Positions 43,953 through 53,195 of a stretch of DNA of 64,000 nt are shown here, piece after piece; positions within the stretch are counted from its first letter, which is position 1; each line of letters opens with the position of its first letter. The stretch comes from UBA7359 sp038142205 (lineage in GTDB: Bacteria > Pseudomonadota > Gammaproteobacteria > Eutrophobiales > Eutrophobiaceae). The stretch spans positions 2,294,001 to 2,358,000 of the forward strand of contig JAYQJO010000001.1 of assembly GCA_038142205.1 (NCBI GenBank), in the 5' to 3' direction. The translations under genes and the position numbers were made by a program. The notes under the pieces are model-generated. The model had not been told where the DNA came from. It was given only the letters and a program-made list of their open reading frames with translations, and ran no database searches.

Positions 43953-44813
43953 TTACGCTTGGATAGCATCCCGCAATTTTTTCATTGCGTTGTTTTCGAT
44001 TTGCCTTATGCGTTCTGCGGAGACGCTGTGTTCTGCAGCGAGTTCATGTAAGGTTGCTTTGTCTTCTGCTAACCAACGTTTTGCAATAATGTCTTTACTG
44101 CGATCATCCAGTAATGCGATTGCGTTATGTAATGAATGTTGGCTTTCTTGATCAGACTGTGCTGTTTCGATTAACTCTTCTGGCCCTGCACTTTTGTTTT
44201 CGACATAGTGCGCTGGTACATAGACTGATGAATCATCATCATCACTATCATTTGCAGCTCCATCGAAAGACGCATCGTAGTTACTCATGCGCTTTTCCAT
44301 TTCCACGACTTCGCTGGGTTTAACGCCGAGCGTTTCTGCAACTTCATTGACTTCATCCTGACTTAACCAGCCAAGACGTTTTTTAGAAGAACGAATGTTA
44401 AAGAATAATTTACGTTGCGCTTTGGTCGTTGCGATTTTAACAATGCGCCAGTTCTTAAGAATGAATTCATGCATTTCAGCACGAACCCAATGTACGGCGA
44501 AGGAAACCAGACGCACACCCATTTCCGGGTCGAATCGCTTTACAGCCTTCATCAGACCGACATTGCCTTCCTGAATTAAATCAGCTTGAGATAAACCATA
44601 ACCGTTATAGCCACGCGCGATTTTCACAACAAAGCGGAGATGTGACATAACTAATGCGCGTGCTGCTTCGATATCTTCTTCATCACGAAAACGACGCGCC
44701 AGCATCTGCTCGTCTTCTAAAGACAGAATAGGCACTTGATTAACCGACGAGATATAGCTCTCTATTGAGCCTGTCGGTAATGCGAATTGTAGATTTGTCA
44801 GTTGATTACTCAT
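43953..44813 (-). CDS. rpoH: Heat-shock sigma factor RpoH (sigma-32)
   Basis: A 286-residue group 3 sigma factor. Region 1.2/2.1 starts with YISSVNQVPILSLEDEQML. Region 2.4 is intact around VSFAVHWVRAEMHEFILKNW near residue 103. The RpoH-specific segment is near QRKLFFNIRSSKKRL (about residue 130), and the region 4.2 helix-turn-helix near the C-terminus reads HELAAEHSVSAERIRQIE. It directs transcription of chaperone and protease genes. AGGAAGAGG precedes the ATG. The upstream region carries a CIRCE operator; ftsXEY lie upstream on the same strand, separated by the CIRCE region. Confidence 0.97.
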   Translation of the reverse strand: MSNQLTNLQFALPTGSIESYISSVNQVPILSLEDEQMLARRFRDEEDIEAARALVMSHLRFVVKIARGYNGYGLSQADLIQEGNVGLMKAVKRFDPEMGVRLVSFAVHWVRAEMHEFILKNWRIVKIATTKAQRKLFFNIRSSKKRLGWLSQDEVNEVAETLGVKPSEVVEMEKRMSNYDASFDGAANDSDDDDSSVYVPAHYVENKSAGPEELIETAQSDQESQHSLHNAIALLDDRSKDIIAKRWLAEDKATLHELAAEHSVSAERIRQIENNAMKKLRDAIQA

Positions 44814-44841
44814 AAATCCTCTTCCTTCATATGCTTATAGT

Positions 44842-44868
44842 TTAGCACTCCAAATAATAGAGTGCTAA
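44842..44868 (-). promoter_or_regulatory. CIRCE operator (HrcA site) upstream of rpoH
   Basis: TTAGCACTC (44842-44850), a 9-base spacer, then GAGTGCTAA (44860-44868): an exact match to the CIRCE consensus in both arms and spacing. It lies 28 bases before the rpoH start codon, where HrcA binding would block transcription. CIRCE normally controls groESL and dnaK. hrcA is not in this window. Confidence 0.93.
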
Positions 44869-44924
44869 TTCTTTAATAAGTTCAAATTAATGAGGATTGT
44901 AAGTTATTGAATTATATAGAGGTG

Positions 44925-45914
44925 TTAGGCTGGATCGATGGCTCTAAGGTGCCGTTTTACCGAGATCCACGAACCAAATAGCCCCAGAATAATGCCGATC
45001 GCGACTAATAGCAGACTATTGATGAACCCGAGGCCAATGAGCTGAAAATCACTGGCGTAGAGGCTTGCCAGTTGTCGAACCGGGCCACGTAGCATTTCCA
45101 TGGAAATTGTTATCAGTACCCACGCCATGATGCCGCCGAATGCGCCATACCAGAGGCCGCTGTAGAGAAACGGTCTCTGAATAAAACTGTCTGTGCCGCC
45201 GAATAGTTTTGTAATTTCGATTTCTGAGCGTCGATTGTATATCGACAGGCGGATGGTATTGCCGACGATGAGTAACACACCGACTGCTAATAAGGTCGAA
45301 AGGATAATGATGACGCGATTAATAATATCGAGCAGAAATACCAGGCGCTTAATCCATTGGCTATCGTATTGTGCGCTGTCGACTTCTGGTAAGGTTTTTA
45401 ATTCTTCAATTAATGCTTCGGTTTCGTTTTCATTCGAACCATCAATCGCGGGTTTAACCAGAACGACATTCGGTAGCGGATTTTCGTCTAATGCATTTAA
45501 CGCATCGGCAAAGCCGGACAGTTTTTCATATTCCGCCAGTGCATCATCGCTTTTAATTAATATTGTTTCATTAATGATCGGTTTTTCATTTAATATGTCC
45601 GCGAAATTTTGCGCCTGTTCTTCATCTATATCAGTTTGTAAGAACAAGGTGATTTGTAATGAACCGTCCCAGCTGGAAGAAACGTAACGCACGTTATCGA
45701 GTAATAAATAAAAGCTGGTGGGTAAGGCGAGTGAAATACCAATTACAGCGGTGGTGAGTAAATTACTAACGGGATGTTTGGCATACTGGCCAAGACTATA
45801 GATAAACGCCTGTAAGTGTTGCAGCAGCCACATATCGAATCTTTGTTTTAGATCCGTTTTCTTGCTTTTGCCTCTGCTTGCGCCAGCTTTTTTGTGTTTC
45901 TTAACCGGCTTCAT
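44925..45914 (-). CDS. ftsX: Cell division protein FtsX
   Basis: A 329-residue permease-like partner of FtsE with a basic cytoplasmic N-terminus, four membrane helices (first at about 40-60, the rest after about 200) and a large periplasmic loop between helices 1 and 2. The loop contains SSWDGSLQITLFLQTDID. FtsEX recruits and activates septal murein hydrolases. I start it at ATG 45914, which overlaps the ftsE stop by 14 bases; ATG 45974 would add 20 lysine-rich residues and overlap by 74. Confidence 0.92.
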   Translation of the reverse strand: MKPVKKHKKAGASRGKSKKTDLKQRFDMWLLQHLQAFIYSLGQYAKHPVSNLLTTAVIGISLALPTSFYLLLDNVRYVSSSWDGSLQITLFLQTDIDEEQAQNFADILNEKPIINETILIKSDDALAEYEKLSGFADALNALDENPLPNVVLVKPAIDGSNENETEALIEELKTLPEVDSAQYDSQWIKRLVFLLDIINRVIIILSTLLAVGVLLIVGNTIRLSIYNRRSEIEITKLFGGTDSFIQRPFLYSGLWYGAFGGIMAWVLITISMEMLRGPVRQLASLYASDFQLIGLGFINSLLLVAIGIILGLFGSWISVKRHLRAIDPA

Positions 45915-46626
45915 CGTTTTGCTCTTTTGATTCTTCACTCTTTTCATCATTATTATTCGAAACCATATCGGCATGCGTCAGGATGCGTCCTTGTTTCAGT
46001 GTAATGATGTTTTTCTGTAAACGTTTGATCATATCTAAATCATGGCTGGCGATTAATACGGTTACACCAACCTGATTAAACTGTTCAAACAGTTTCATCG
46101 TGTCCCATGATAAAGCCGGATCTAAATTACCCGTAGGTTCATCTGCCAGTAATATAGCAGGGCGATGTACCACAGCACGGGCAACGCCGACGCGTTGTTG
46201 TTCACCGCCAGATAAAGACATCGGGTAGCTGTTTATCTTGGTTAATAAGCTGACTTTATCTAACGCAGCTTGTACGCGCTTACGAATTTCTTGATGACGA
46301 TAACCGGCAATAACTAACGGTAAGGCAACGTTATCAAACACGGTACGATCAAATAACAATCGATGATCTTGAAACATAAAACCGATCTGTCTTCTAAAAA
46401 ATGGGATACGGCCTTTACGAACACGTTCTAAGTTTTGACCATTAATAATAATTTGCCCACGATTAGCGCGATCAATTAATGCGATTAAACGAAGTAATGT
46501 ACTTTTACCTGCGCCTGAACGACCGGTGATGTAGACCATTGCGCCTTGGGCGACTTCCAGATTGATGTTGCGTAACGCTTCGTTACCATCGGGATAAGTC
46601 ATACTGACGTTGGTAAATCGAATCAT
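45901..46626 (-). CDS. ftsE: Cell division ATP-binding protein FtsE
   Basis: A 241-residue ABC ATPase. Walker A is ITGRSGAGKSTLLRLI near residue 34, the Q-loop is FMFQDHRLLFD near 85, the signature is SLSGGEQQRVGVARAVVH near 137, and Walker B is ILLADEPTGNLDP near 160, followed by IASHDLDMI. The acidic C-terminal tail (NNNDEKSEESKEQ) is longer than usual. It overlaps ftsY by 4 bases and ftsX by 14, the classical ftsYEX operon. Confidence 0.95.
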   Translation of the reverse strand: MIRFTNVSMTYPDGNEALRNINLEVAQGAMVYITGRSGAGKSTLLRLIALIDRANRGQIIINGQNLERVRKGRIPFFRRQIGFMFQDHRLLFDRTVFDNVALPLVIAGYRHQEIRKRVQAALDKVSLLTKINSYPMSLSGGEQQRVGVARAVVHRPAILLADEPTGNLDPALSWDTMKLFEQFNQVGVTVLIASHDLDMIKRLQKNIITLKQGRILTHADMVSNNNDEKSEESKEQNDEAG

Positions 46627-47591
46627 GTGTCGGACACCAATAAAGCGTCAATAAATTCAGATGCGTTAAACGGGCGTAAATCATCGACCTGTTCGCCAAC
46701 ACCAATAAATCGGATTGGGATGTGTAATTCATCAGCAAGTGAAAAAGCAATGCCGCCCTTTGCAGTGCCATCGAGTTTGGTTAAGGCGATGCCTGTAATA
46801 CCAATACTGTCGTTGAATTGTTTAGCTTGCACCAGTGCATTTTGTCCGGTTCCGGCATCTAATACTAGTAGCACTTCTTTTTGTAGGTCGGGATCAAATT
46901 TATCGCCAATACGATAAATCTTCTTCATTTCTTCCATTAAATTATCTTTGTTATGCAAACGACCAGCGGTATCTGCAATAAGAATGTCTATGTTATTTGC
47001 GCGAGCTGATTCGAGTGCATCAAAGATAACGGCGCCGGAGTCCGAGCCGTGTTTTTGAGCGACGACAGTAATATCGTTCCTGTCGCCCCAGACTTGTAGT
47101 TGTTCAATTGCTGCTGCACGAAAGGTATCGCCAGCGGCAAGCATGACTTTTTTGCCTTCGTTTTGAAAGCGCTTGGCTAATTTGCCGATAGTTGTTGTTT
47201 TTCCGACACCATTGACGCCAATAACCAGTATTAAAAACGGTTTCTTGCCGGATTCAGGAAAGTTTAATGGTTTATCAACTTGTTCCAGTACAGGTAGGAG
47301 TACCTGTTTTAGTTGTTCGATCGGGTTTGCGTCTGAATTTTTCTTAGCATTGTCGACTGATTGTGCTTTTAACAATTGAATGACCTGATCAGTGGTCTTC
47401 ATGCCGATGTCGGCCATGATTAAGCGATCTTCCAGTTCTTCTATCGTCGCATCATCAATAATCGTTTTTTTTCCGCTGAATAATCCGCCAAATAGACCGC
47501 TACGCGTGCGTTGCAGGCGATCAGAGAGGCTGACTCGTTCAGGTTGATTGTCGGATTCTTTGTCGGTGTTTTTTTTCTTGAAGCCAAACAC
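46623..47591 (-). CDS. ftsY: Signal recognition particle receptor FtsY
   Basis: A 322-residue NG-domain GTPase that docks SRP-ribosome complexes at the membrane. The G1 loop is VIGVNGVGKTTTIGKLAKRF near residue 128. DTFRAAAIEQL, DTAGRLHNKDNLM and TKLDGTAKGG follow as G2, G3 and G4. The N-terminal acidic A domain is short (about 25 residues), unlike the long one of E. coli. It is the first gene of ftsY-ftsE-ftsX and is divergent from the M16 peptidase pair. Confidence 0.96.
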   Translation of the reverse strand: MFGFKKKNTDKESDNQPERVSLSDRLQRTRSGLFGGLFSGKKTIIDDATIEELEDRLIMADIGMKTTDQVIQLLKAQSVDNAKKNSDANPIEQLKQVLLPVLEQVDKPLNFPESGKKPFLILVIGVNGVGKTTTIGKLAKRFQNEGKKVMLAAGDTFRAAAIEQLQVWGDRNDITVVAQKHGSDSGAVIFDALESARANNIDILIADTAGRLHNKDNLMEEMKKIYRIGDKFDPDLQKEVLLVLDAGTGQNALVQAKQFNDSIGITGIALTKLDGTAKGGIAFSLADELHIPIRFIGVGEQVDDLRPFNASEFIDALLVSDT

Positions 47592-47715
47592 GGAGTTAAA
47601 TATTTAGTCTGCTGTGAAAGTTACGGTATCCTAACATTACTAATAAAGAACTCATAAACAGAAATGTGCTCTAACGTCATAACTAAACACACTTTAACAA
47701 AAGAAAATAAATAAA

Positions 47716-49113
47716 ATGAATATCTCCTCTAATTTTTTAAAAGCCTGTGTGCTTTCCCTAGCGTTGATAGTGCCTGGGTTAGCAGCCGCAAAAGTCCATG
47801 AATATCAGCTCGATAATGGTTTAAAAATTCTGGTGAAAGAAGACCATCGTGCGCCGGTTGTTGTTTCGCAAGTCTGGTACAAGGTAGGTGGCAGTTATGA
47901 GCATGACGGTATAACCGGTGTTTCACATGCTTTGGAACACATGATGTTTAAAGGTACGAAAAAATATGCGCCGGGACAGTTCTCGCGCATTATTTCTGAA
48001 AATGGTGGTCGTGATAATGCGTTTACGGGTCCGGATTACACGGCTTATTTCCAGACATTGGAAAAGTCGCGCTTGAAAATCAGTTTTGAACTGGAAGCAG
48101 ATCGCATGCGCAACCTGATCTTGCCAGAGGAAGAATTCCTGAAAGAGATTGAAGTTGTGAAAGAAGAACGCCGATGGCGTACGGAAGACAAGCCTCAGTC
48201 GTATGCGTATGAAGTATTAAGATCGACAGCTTTTCAGACCAGTCCTTATCGTTTGCCAATTGTTGGCTGGATGCAGGATCTGGATAATATGACGATTGAA
48301 GATTTAAGCGACTGGTATAAAAAGTGGTATGCACCAAATAATGCAACTGTCGTTGTTGTTGGTGATGTTGTCGCCGATGAAGTATATAAATTAGCCAAAC
48401 AATATTTTGGGCCGTTACCAAAAGGCGACCCCATTTCGATGAAAGTTTTAAATGAAGTTGAACAGGTTGGCGCTAAAAGAGTAAAGGTTAAGCGACCTGC
48501 TGAACTACCTTATCTAATGATGGCTTATAAAACACCGGTAATTGAACCCGGTAGTGAAGATGATAATAACTGGAACTGGCAGCCTTATGCATTGGAAGTT
48601 TTAGCCGGGATTATTGATGGTGGTAACAGCGCGCGATTAGCCAGTCGCATGATTCGCGGTAGTCAGATCGCTTCTTCGGCTGATGCGGGTTATCGGATGG
48701 CATCACGACTGGATAATTTATTTATGTTTACTGGTACACCAGCAAAAGATAAGACTGTTCATGATCTGGAGGAGGCTTTTCGTAAAGAGATTCTTGATGT
48801 TCAAAACAAACTCGTTACTGAAGAAGAGCTAGATCGTGTTAAAGCACAAGTTATATCCAGTGATGTTTATGAAAAAGACTCTGTTTTCTATCAGGCGATG
48901 ATAATTGGGACGCTTGAGACAATTGGTTTATCGTGGAAGTTGGCTGATAAATATGTAGAACGGGTTAATTCAATTACGGCTGAGCAAGTTATGCAGGTTG
49001 CAAAGAAATTTCTGGTTGATGACCGTTTAACAATCGCTGAACTTGAGCCATTACCATTAGATAGTGCGCCAAAGAGGCGCTTGCCAGCAGGAGGGTTTGG
49101 TCGTGGTCATTAA
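47716..49113 (+). CDS. M16 family zinc peptidase, active subunit type
   Basis: A 465-residue insulinase-fold protein with a signal peptide (about 1-24, ending GLAAA). The zinc motif HxxEH is in VSHALEHMMFKGTKKY near residue 78, with the downstream glutamate expected in EVVKEERRWR near 155. It starts KVHEYQLDNGLKILVKEDHRAP. It is followed immediately by a second M16 protein without the motif; such pairs form heterodimers with one catalytic subunit. Periplasmic location is predicted; substrate unknown. Confidence 0.9.
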   Translation: MNISSNFLKACVLSLALIVPGLAAAKVHEYQLDNGLKILVKEDHRAPVVVSQVWYKVGGSYEHDGITGVSHALEHMMFKGTKKYAPGQFSRIISENGGRDNAFTGPDYTAYFQTLEKSRLKISFELEADRMRNLILPEEEFLKEIEVVKEERRWRTEDKPQSYAYEVLRSTAFQTSPYRLPIVGWMQDLDNMTIEDLSDWYKKWYAPNNATVVVVGDVVADEVYKLAKQYFGPLPKGDPISMKVLNEVEQVGAKRVKVKRPAELPYLMMAYKTPVIEPGSEDDNNWNWQPYALEVLAGIIDGGNSARLASRMIRGSQIASSADAGYRMASRLDNLFMFTGTPAKDKTVHDLEEAFRKEILDVQNKLVTEEELDRVKAQVISSDVYEKDSVFYQAMIIGTLETIGLSWKLADKYVERVNSITAEQVMQVAKKFLVDDRLTIAELEPLPLDSAPKRRLPAGGFGRGH

Positions 49114-50461
49114 AATCATTTTATTTTTCTTAAGTTTACCGCTGATACTCAATAGATGGTCTGTTCAAGCATCACCGAAGATTGAAACCTGGAAAACCAG
49201 TCAAGGTACGCCCGTTTATTATGTGCATGCGCCTCAATTACCTATGGTTGATATGCAGGTTATTTTTGATGCTGGCGGTAGTCGTAATGGTGATTTACCC
49301 GGTCTAGCTGCATTAACAAATGGTTTATTAAGTCAGGGTGCAGGAGGTCTTGATGCAGATGCTATTAGTCAGGGCTTTGAGTCTCTGGGTGCAAATTATG
49401 GTGCAGATGCCGGTTATGATTCAGCTTCTGTTTCGGTAAGAACATTAACCGAAGAAAAACTATTAACTAAAGCGATAGAAAATTTAAAACGTGTTGTCTC
49501 TAAACCAGACTTCCCGGAAGATGCGCTGGAGCGACGCCGAGCTCGTACCTTAATTGGGTTACAATCAAAACAACAATCGCCCGGAACATTAGCTCGAGAA
49601 GCTTTTATGCAAGCGATTTATCAATCTCATCCTTATGCCAAGCCTGCTGATGGTACAGAAGAATCTATAAAGGCGATTAAGCGTAAGGATATTATTGATT
49701 TTTATAAAAAATACTATGTCAGCAATAACGCAATGATTGCAATCGTTGGCGCTATTGATCGTAAACAGGCAGAACAAATTGCTGAAGAGTTGTTGTCAGA
49801 ACTAGCAAAAGGCGAAAAAGCCGCATCTTTACAAAAAGTAAAAGATCTGGAAAAAGCTGACACGGTTTTTATTGAACATCCCTCTGCGCAAACACATATA
49901 TTAGTCGGCCAGCCTGGGTTAAAACGCGGCGATCCGGATTACTTTCCGCTATATGTTGGTAATCATGTTTTAGGCGGCGGCGGCATGGTGTCGCGTTTGT
50001 TTGAAGAAATTCGTGAGAAGCGAGGCTTGTCTTATAGCGCATACAGCTACTTTTCGCCTATGCGTTTTAATGGGCCTTTTCTCGCTGGATTACAAACGCG
50101 TTCGGATCAGGTTGATGAAGCGCTTTCTGTTTTAATGGAAAACATTAATCGCTTTATTGAAGAAGGCCCGAGTAAAGAAGAATTAATTGCATCCAAGAAA
50201 AATATCACTGGTGGTTATCCATTACGCATAGATAGCAACAGCAAGATTCTAGGTTATGTTGTTATGATCGCCTATTACGGTTTGCCCCTTGATTATCTCG
50301 ATACTTTTAATGCTAATGTTGAAGCTGTTACTATTGAGCAAATTAAGGATGCATTTAAACGTCGACTGGCGCCTGATAAATTAATTACGGTGATGGTCGG
50401 TTCACTTGCTGAAAAAAAGAAGAGTCCAAATAATTGTCGGCACCGGGGAAGGTTCGCATAA
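49103..50461 (+). CDS. M16 family protein, non-catalytic partner
   Basis: A 452-residue M16 homologue that lacks the HxxEH zinc motif: the matching region reads LPGLAALTNGLLSQGAGG. It has a hydrophobic signal (IKIILFFLSLPLILNRW) and the conserved C-terminal half with GGGGMVSRLFEEIREKRGLSY near residue 295. I start it at GTG 49103, which follows AGGAGGG by 8 bases and overlaps the first peptidase by 11 bases; the open frame extends further upstream without a better start. Probably the substrate-binding partner of the upstream peptidase. Confidence 0.87.
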   Translation: MVIKIILFFLSLPLILNRWSVQASPKIETWKTSQGTPVYYVHAPQLPMVDMQVIFDAGGSRNGDLPGLAALTNGLLSQGAGGLDADAISQGFESLGANYGADAGYDSASVSVRTLTEEKLLTKAIENLKRVVSKPDFPEDALERRRARTLIGLQSKQQSPGTLAREAFMQAIYQSHPYAKPADGTEESIKAIKRKDIIDFYKKYYVSNNAMIAIVGAIDRKQAEQIAEELLSELAKGEKAASLQKVKDLEKADTVFIEHPSAQTHILVGQPGLKRGDPDYFPLYVGNHVLGGGGMVSRLFEEIREKRGLSYSAYSYFSPMRFNGPFLAGLQTRSDQVDEALSVLMENINRFIEEGPSKEELIASKKNITGGYPLRIDSNSKILGYVVMIAYYGLPLDYLDTFNANVEAVTIEQIKDAFKRRLAPDKLITVMVGSLAEKKKSPNNCRHRGRFA

Positions 50462-50991
50462 TTGCGGGTAAGTGGCGCGGTAGAAAGCTTGATGTTATTG
50501 ATTCTCCGGGCCTACGTCCTACGCCGGATCGTATTCGCGAAACACTGTTTAACTGGCTGCAACAGGAAATAGTTGCAGCCCGTTGCCTGGATTTATTCGC
50601 CGGAACAGGCGCATTAGGTTTTGAGGCTTTATCAAGGGGCGCATCAGAAGTAGTGATGGTTGAATCTGATGTAAAAATTGTCGAATCATTAAAACAACAT
50701 GCGCAAACATTTAACAGTGATAATCACACGATTCAACTTGCCGATGGTTTGTCATGGCTGAAACAAGGCGCCCAACCGTTTGATATTATTTTTCTTGATC
50801 CTCCTTTTCAACAAGGCTATATAGAAAAATGTTGTGAATTAATTATTCAGCAATCATTGTTGAAGTCTCACGGTTTGGTTTATATTGAATCGGAAAAGAA
50901 TTTGCAATTACCTGACGGTTGGAAAATTAAAAAACAAAAGAACGCGGGTCAGGTACAATCGGTGTTGGCAGAATTAAGTAAAGAGGCTTAA
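50434..50991 (+). CDS. rsmD: 16S rRNA (guanine966-N2)-methyltransferase
   Basis: A 185-residue SAM methyltransferase acting on 16S rRNA G966 in assembled 30S subunits. Its markers are VRIIAGKWRGRKL at the start, LRPTPDRIRETLFNWL near residue 25, LDLFAGTGALGFEALSRGA near 52 and the catalytic DPPF in DIIFLDPPFQQGY near 120. The start is TTG 50434, inside the end of the M16 gene (28-base overlap), since no ATG fits. Followed 9 bases later by coaD, a frequent pairing. Confidence 0.93.
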   Translation: MSAPGKVRIIAGKWRGRKLDVIDSPGLRPTPDRIRETLFNWLQQEIVAARCLDLFAGTGALGFEALSRGASEVVMVESDVKIVESLKQHAQTFNSDNHTIQLADGLSWLKQGAQPFDIIFLDPPFQQGYIEKCCELIIQQSLLKSHGLVYIESEKNLQLPDGWKIKKQKNAGQVQSVLAELSKEA

Positions 50992-51000
50992 AGATTAAAT

Positions 51001-51480
51001 ATGGCTACAGCAATCTATCCCGGAACGTTTGATCCCATTACTCAAGGGCATGTTGATATTGCTCAACGAGCAGCGAGTATGTTTGATAAAGTGATTTTTG
51101 CTGTTGCAGAAAGTGAAAGCAAGAATACCTTGTTTTCAAGTAAAGAACGTCTGGTGCTTGCCAGTAATGTTCTGTCAGAAATTGAGAATGTTGAAGTGTT
51201 GCCTTTTCATGCTTTGGTTACAGACTTTGCCAAAGAGAATGATGCGGCAGTCATTGTGCGTGGTATCCGCGCTGTTTCTGATTTTGATTATGAGTTTCAA
51301 ATGGCTGGTATGAATCGTCAATTAGCACCAGAAGTCGAAACAATTTTTTTAGCACCGGAAGAAAACTTGAGTTCCATTTCTTCCAGTCTTGTAAGAGAAA
51401 TTTCATCGTTTGGTGGTGATGTTTCAAAGTTTGTTCATCCTTCAGTGTTAATCGCCCTAAAAGAAAAACATAATCAATAA
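51001..51480 (+). CDS. coaD: Phosphopantetheine adenylyltransferase
   Basis: A 159-residue nucleotidyltransferase that makes dephospho-CoA. It shows AIYPGTFDPITQGHVDI at the start with the T/HxGH-type site, IVRGIRAVSDFDYEFQMAG near residue 87 and the SISSSLVREISSFGGDVS element near 127. Length is standard. Together with coaBC at 60545 two steps of CoA synthesis are in this window, though not in one operon. Confidence 0.96.
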   Translation: MATAIYPGTFDPITQGHVDIAQRAASMFDKVIFAVAESESKNTLFSSKERLVLASNVLSEIENVEVLPFHALVTDFAKENDAAVIVRGIRAVSDFDYEFQMAGMNRQLAPEVETIFLAPEENLSSISSSLVREISSFGGDVSKFVHPSVLIALKEKHNQ

Positions 51481-51491
51481 CACATTATTCA

Positions 51492-53168
51492 ATGAAACAT
51501 TTTTATTCGTTCGTCTTCGCTTTAAGCTTCTTTTCACAATCACTCTTCGCAGAATCAATACAGCCTGCTGTTGCAACAGCGCATCCGCTAGCAACAAAAG
51601 CGGGTATTGAGATATTAAAAAAAGGCGGTAATGCTTTTGATGCCGCAGCAGCGATAACAGCATCACTTGCCGTTGTTGAGCCATATGGCTCAGGTATTGG
51701 TGGCGGGGCATTCTGGTTAATACATCGTGCTTCTGATGGTAAACAGATCATGGTTGACGGTCGTGAGAAAGCACCAATGCAAGCGCATAAAGACATGTAT
51801 CTGGATAAATCGGGTAACGTTATAAAAGGCTTGTCTATTAATGGTCCCATGGCGGCAGGTATTCCCGGGGTACCAGCGGGTATTGAACATCTAACAAAAA
51901 AATACGGTCGTTTATCTTTAAAAGAAAATCTTGCGCCAGCAATCAAACAGGCAAGAGAAGGTTTTGCTGTTACTGAGCGTTATCAAAAGTTAATGGGCTT
52001 CAGAAGTAAGGTTGTAAAGAACTATGCTGGCACTGCGGCTATTTTTTTAAAAGATAATGACGTGCCGCCTTTAGGTTATGCCATTGTTCAAAAAGATTTA
52101 GCAACAACACTAGCATTACTCGCCAGTAAAGGTCGTGATGGTTTTTATAAAGGTACTATTGCAAAACAAATGGTTGATAGCGTTAAGCGCAATGGCGGTA
52201 TCTGGGAGCTTGAAGATTTAGCGAATTATAATCTTGTCGAACGTGAACCGATTGTTACAAACTACAAAGGTATTAAAGTAACGTCTGCGACATTGCCGTC
52301 ATTTGGTGGCATTGTTTTGGGGCAGGCGTTAACTATTCTTGAGCATTTTAACTTAAATAAGTTTGATCCGATAACACGCAAACATATTGTTATTGAAGCG
52401 ATGCGGCGCGCTTACCGTGATCGTGCTGCTTATCTTGGCGACATGGATTTTATTGATGTGCCAATTGATCGTTTACTGGATAAAAACTATATCGAAGGCA
52501 TGGCTTTAACAATTGATGTTAATAAAGCAACGCCAAGTTCCGAGTTAAGTGATGTTGTTGCTTATGAAGGCGCAGGTTCTGATACAACACATTTTTCTGT
52601 GATTGATTCAGAAGGTAACCGTGTTGCTGCAACGTTAAGTATTAACTTGCCATTTGGCTCAGGCTTTGTTGCTGAAGGCACAGGCGTGTTATTAAATGAT
52701 GAAATGGATGACTTTTCTATGAAGCCATTAACAGCAAACGCTTATGGTCTCGTTGGTGATAGTGCCAATGCTATTGCGCCCGGCAAACGCCCTTTATCAA
52801 GTATGACGCCTACCTTTGTTGAAACAAAAGACCGTATTGGCATATTGGGTACGCCCGGTGGAAGCCGTATTATCAGTATGGTATTGCTTGGTGTGCTTGA
52901 TTTTGCCGAAAGACGGTTACCAAAATCTTGGGTTAGAGTACCGCGTTATCACCATCAATATCTTCCCGATCAAGTCCAGTTTGAAAAAGGCGGTTTAACC
53001 TTGGCCGAACAGGAGCAACTTAGAAAGAAAGGTCACACGTTAAAAGAAAAGAATCGTCAGTATGGAAATATGCAGGCGATCTTGGTCTGGAAAAAAAAGA
53101 ACGTCAGTTTTGTTGCCAGCGATCCGCGTGGTGAAGGTTCGGCAGAAGTTGTTTATTTAGCAAAGTAA
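51492..53168 (+). CDS. ggt: Gamma-glutamyltransferase
   Basis: A 558-residue exported autoprocessing enzyme that hydrolyses or transfers the gamma-glutamyl group of glutathione. A signal peptide (about 1-20, ending SLFA) is followed by the large-subunit region GGNAFDAAAAITASLAVVEP. The processing site is in GSDTTHFSVIDSEGN; by alignment the nucleophile that becomes the first residue of the small subunit is Thr365. The GGSRI loop (GTPGGSRIISM) lies near residue 455. Periplasmic; likely supplies cysteine and glutamate from glutathione. Confidence 0.93.
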   Translation: MKHFYSFVFALSFFSQSLFAESIQPAVATAHPLATKAGIEILKKGGNAFDAAAAITASLAVVEPYGSGIGGGAFWLIHRASDGKQIMVDGREKAPMQAHKDMYLDKSGNVIKGLSINGPMAAGIPGVPAGIEHLTKKYGRLSLKENLAPAIKQAREGFAVTERYQKLMGFRSKVVKNYAGTAAIFLKDNDVPPLGYAIVQKDLATTLALLASKGRDGFYKGTIAKQMVDSVKRNGGIWELEDLANYNLVEREPIVTNYKGIKVTSATLPSFGGIVLGQALTILEHFNLNKFDPITRKHIVIEAMRRAYRDRAAYLGDMDFIDVPIDRLLDKNYIEGMALTIDVNKATPSSELSDVVAYEGAGSDTTHFSVIDSEGNRVAATLSINLPFGSGFVAEGTGVLLNDEMDDFSMKPLTANAYGLVGDSANAIAPGKRPLSSMTPTFVETKDRIGILGTPGGSRIISMVLLGVLDFAERRLPKSWVRVPRYHHQYLPDQVQFEKGGLTLAEQEQLRKKGHTLKEKNRQYGNMQAILVWKKKNVSFVASDPRGEGSAEVVYLAK

Positions 53169-53195
53169 GTAAGGTTTTAAGCTCTACTATTAAAT

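Noticed and set aside
48080..48421. Long antisense ORFs, for example inside the M16 peptidase, yidC and ftsX genes
   Set aside because: They are opposite-frame shadows of strongly conserved genes, without ribosome sites or protein-like composition.
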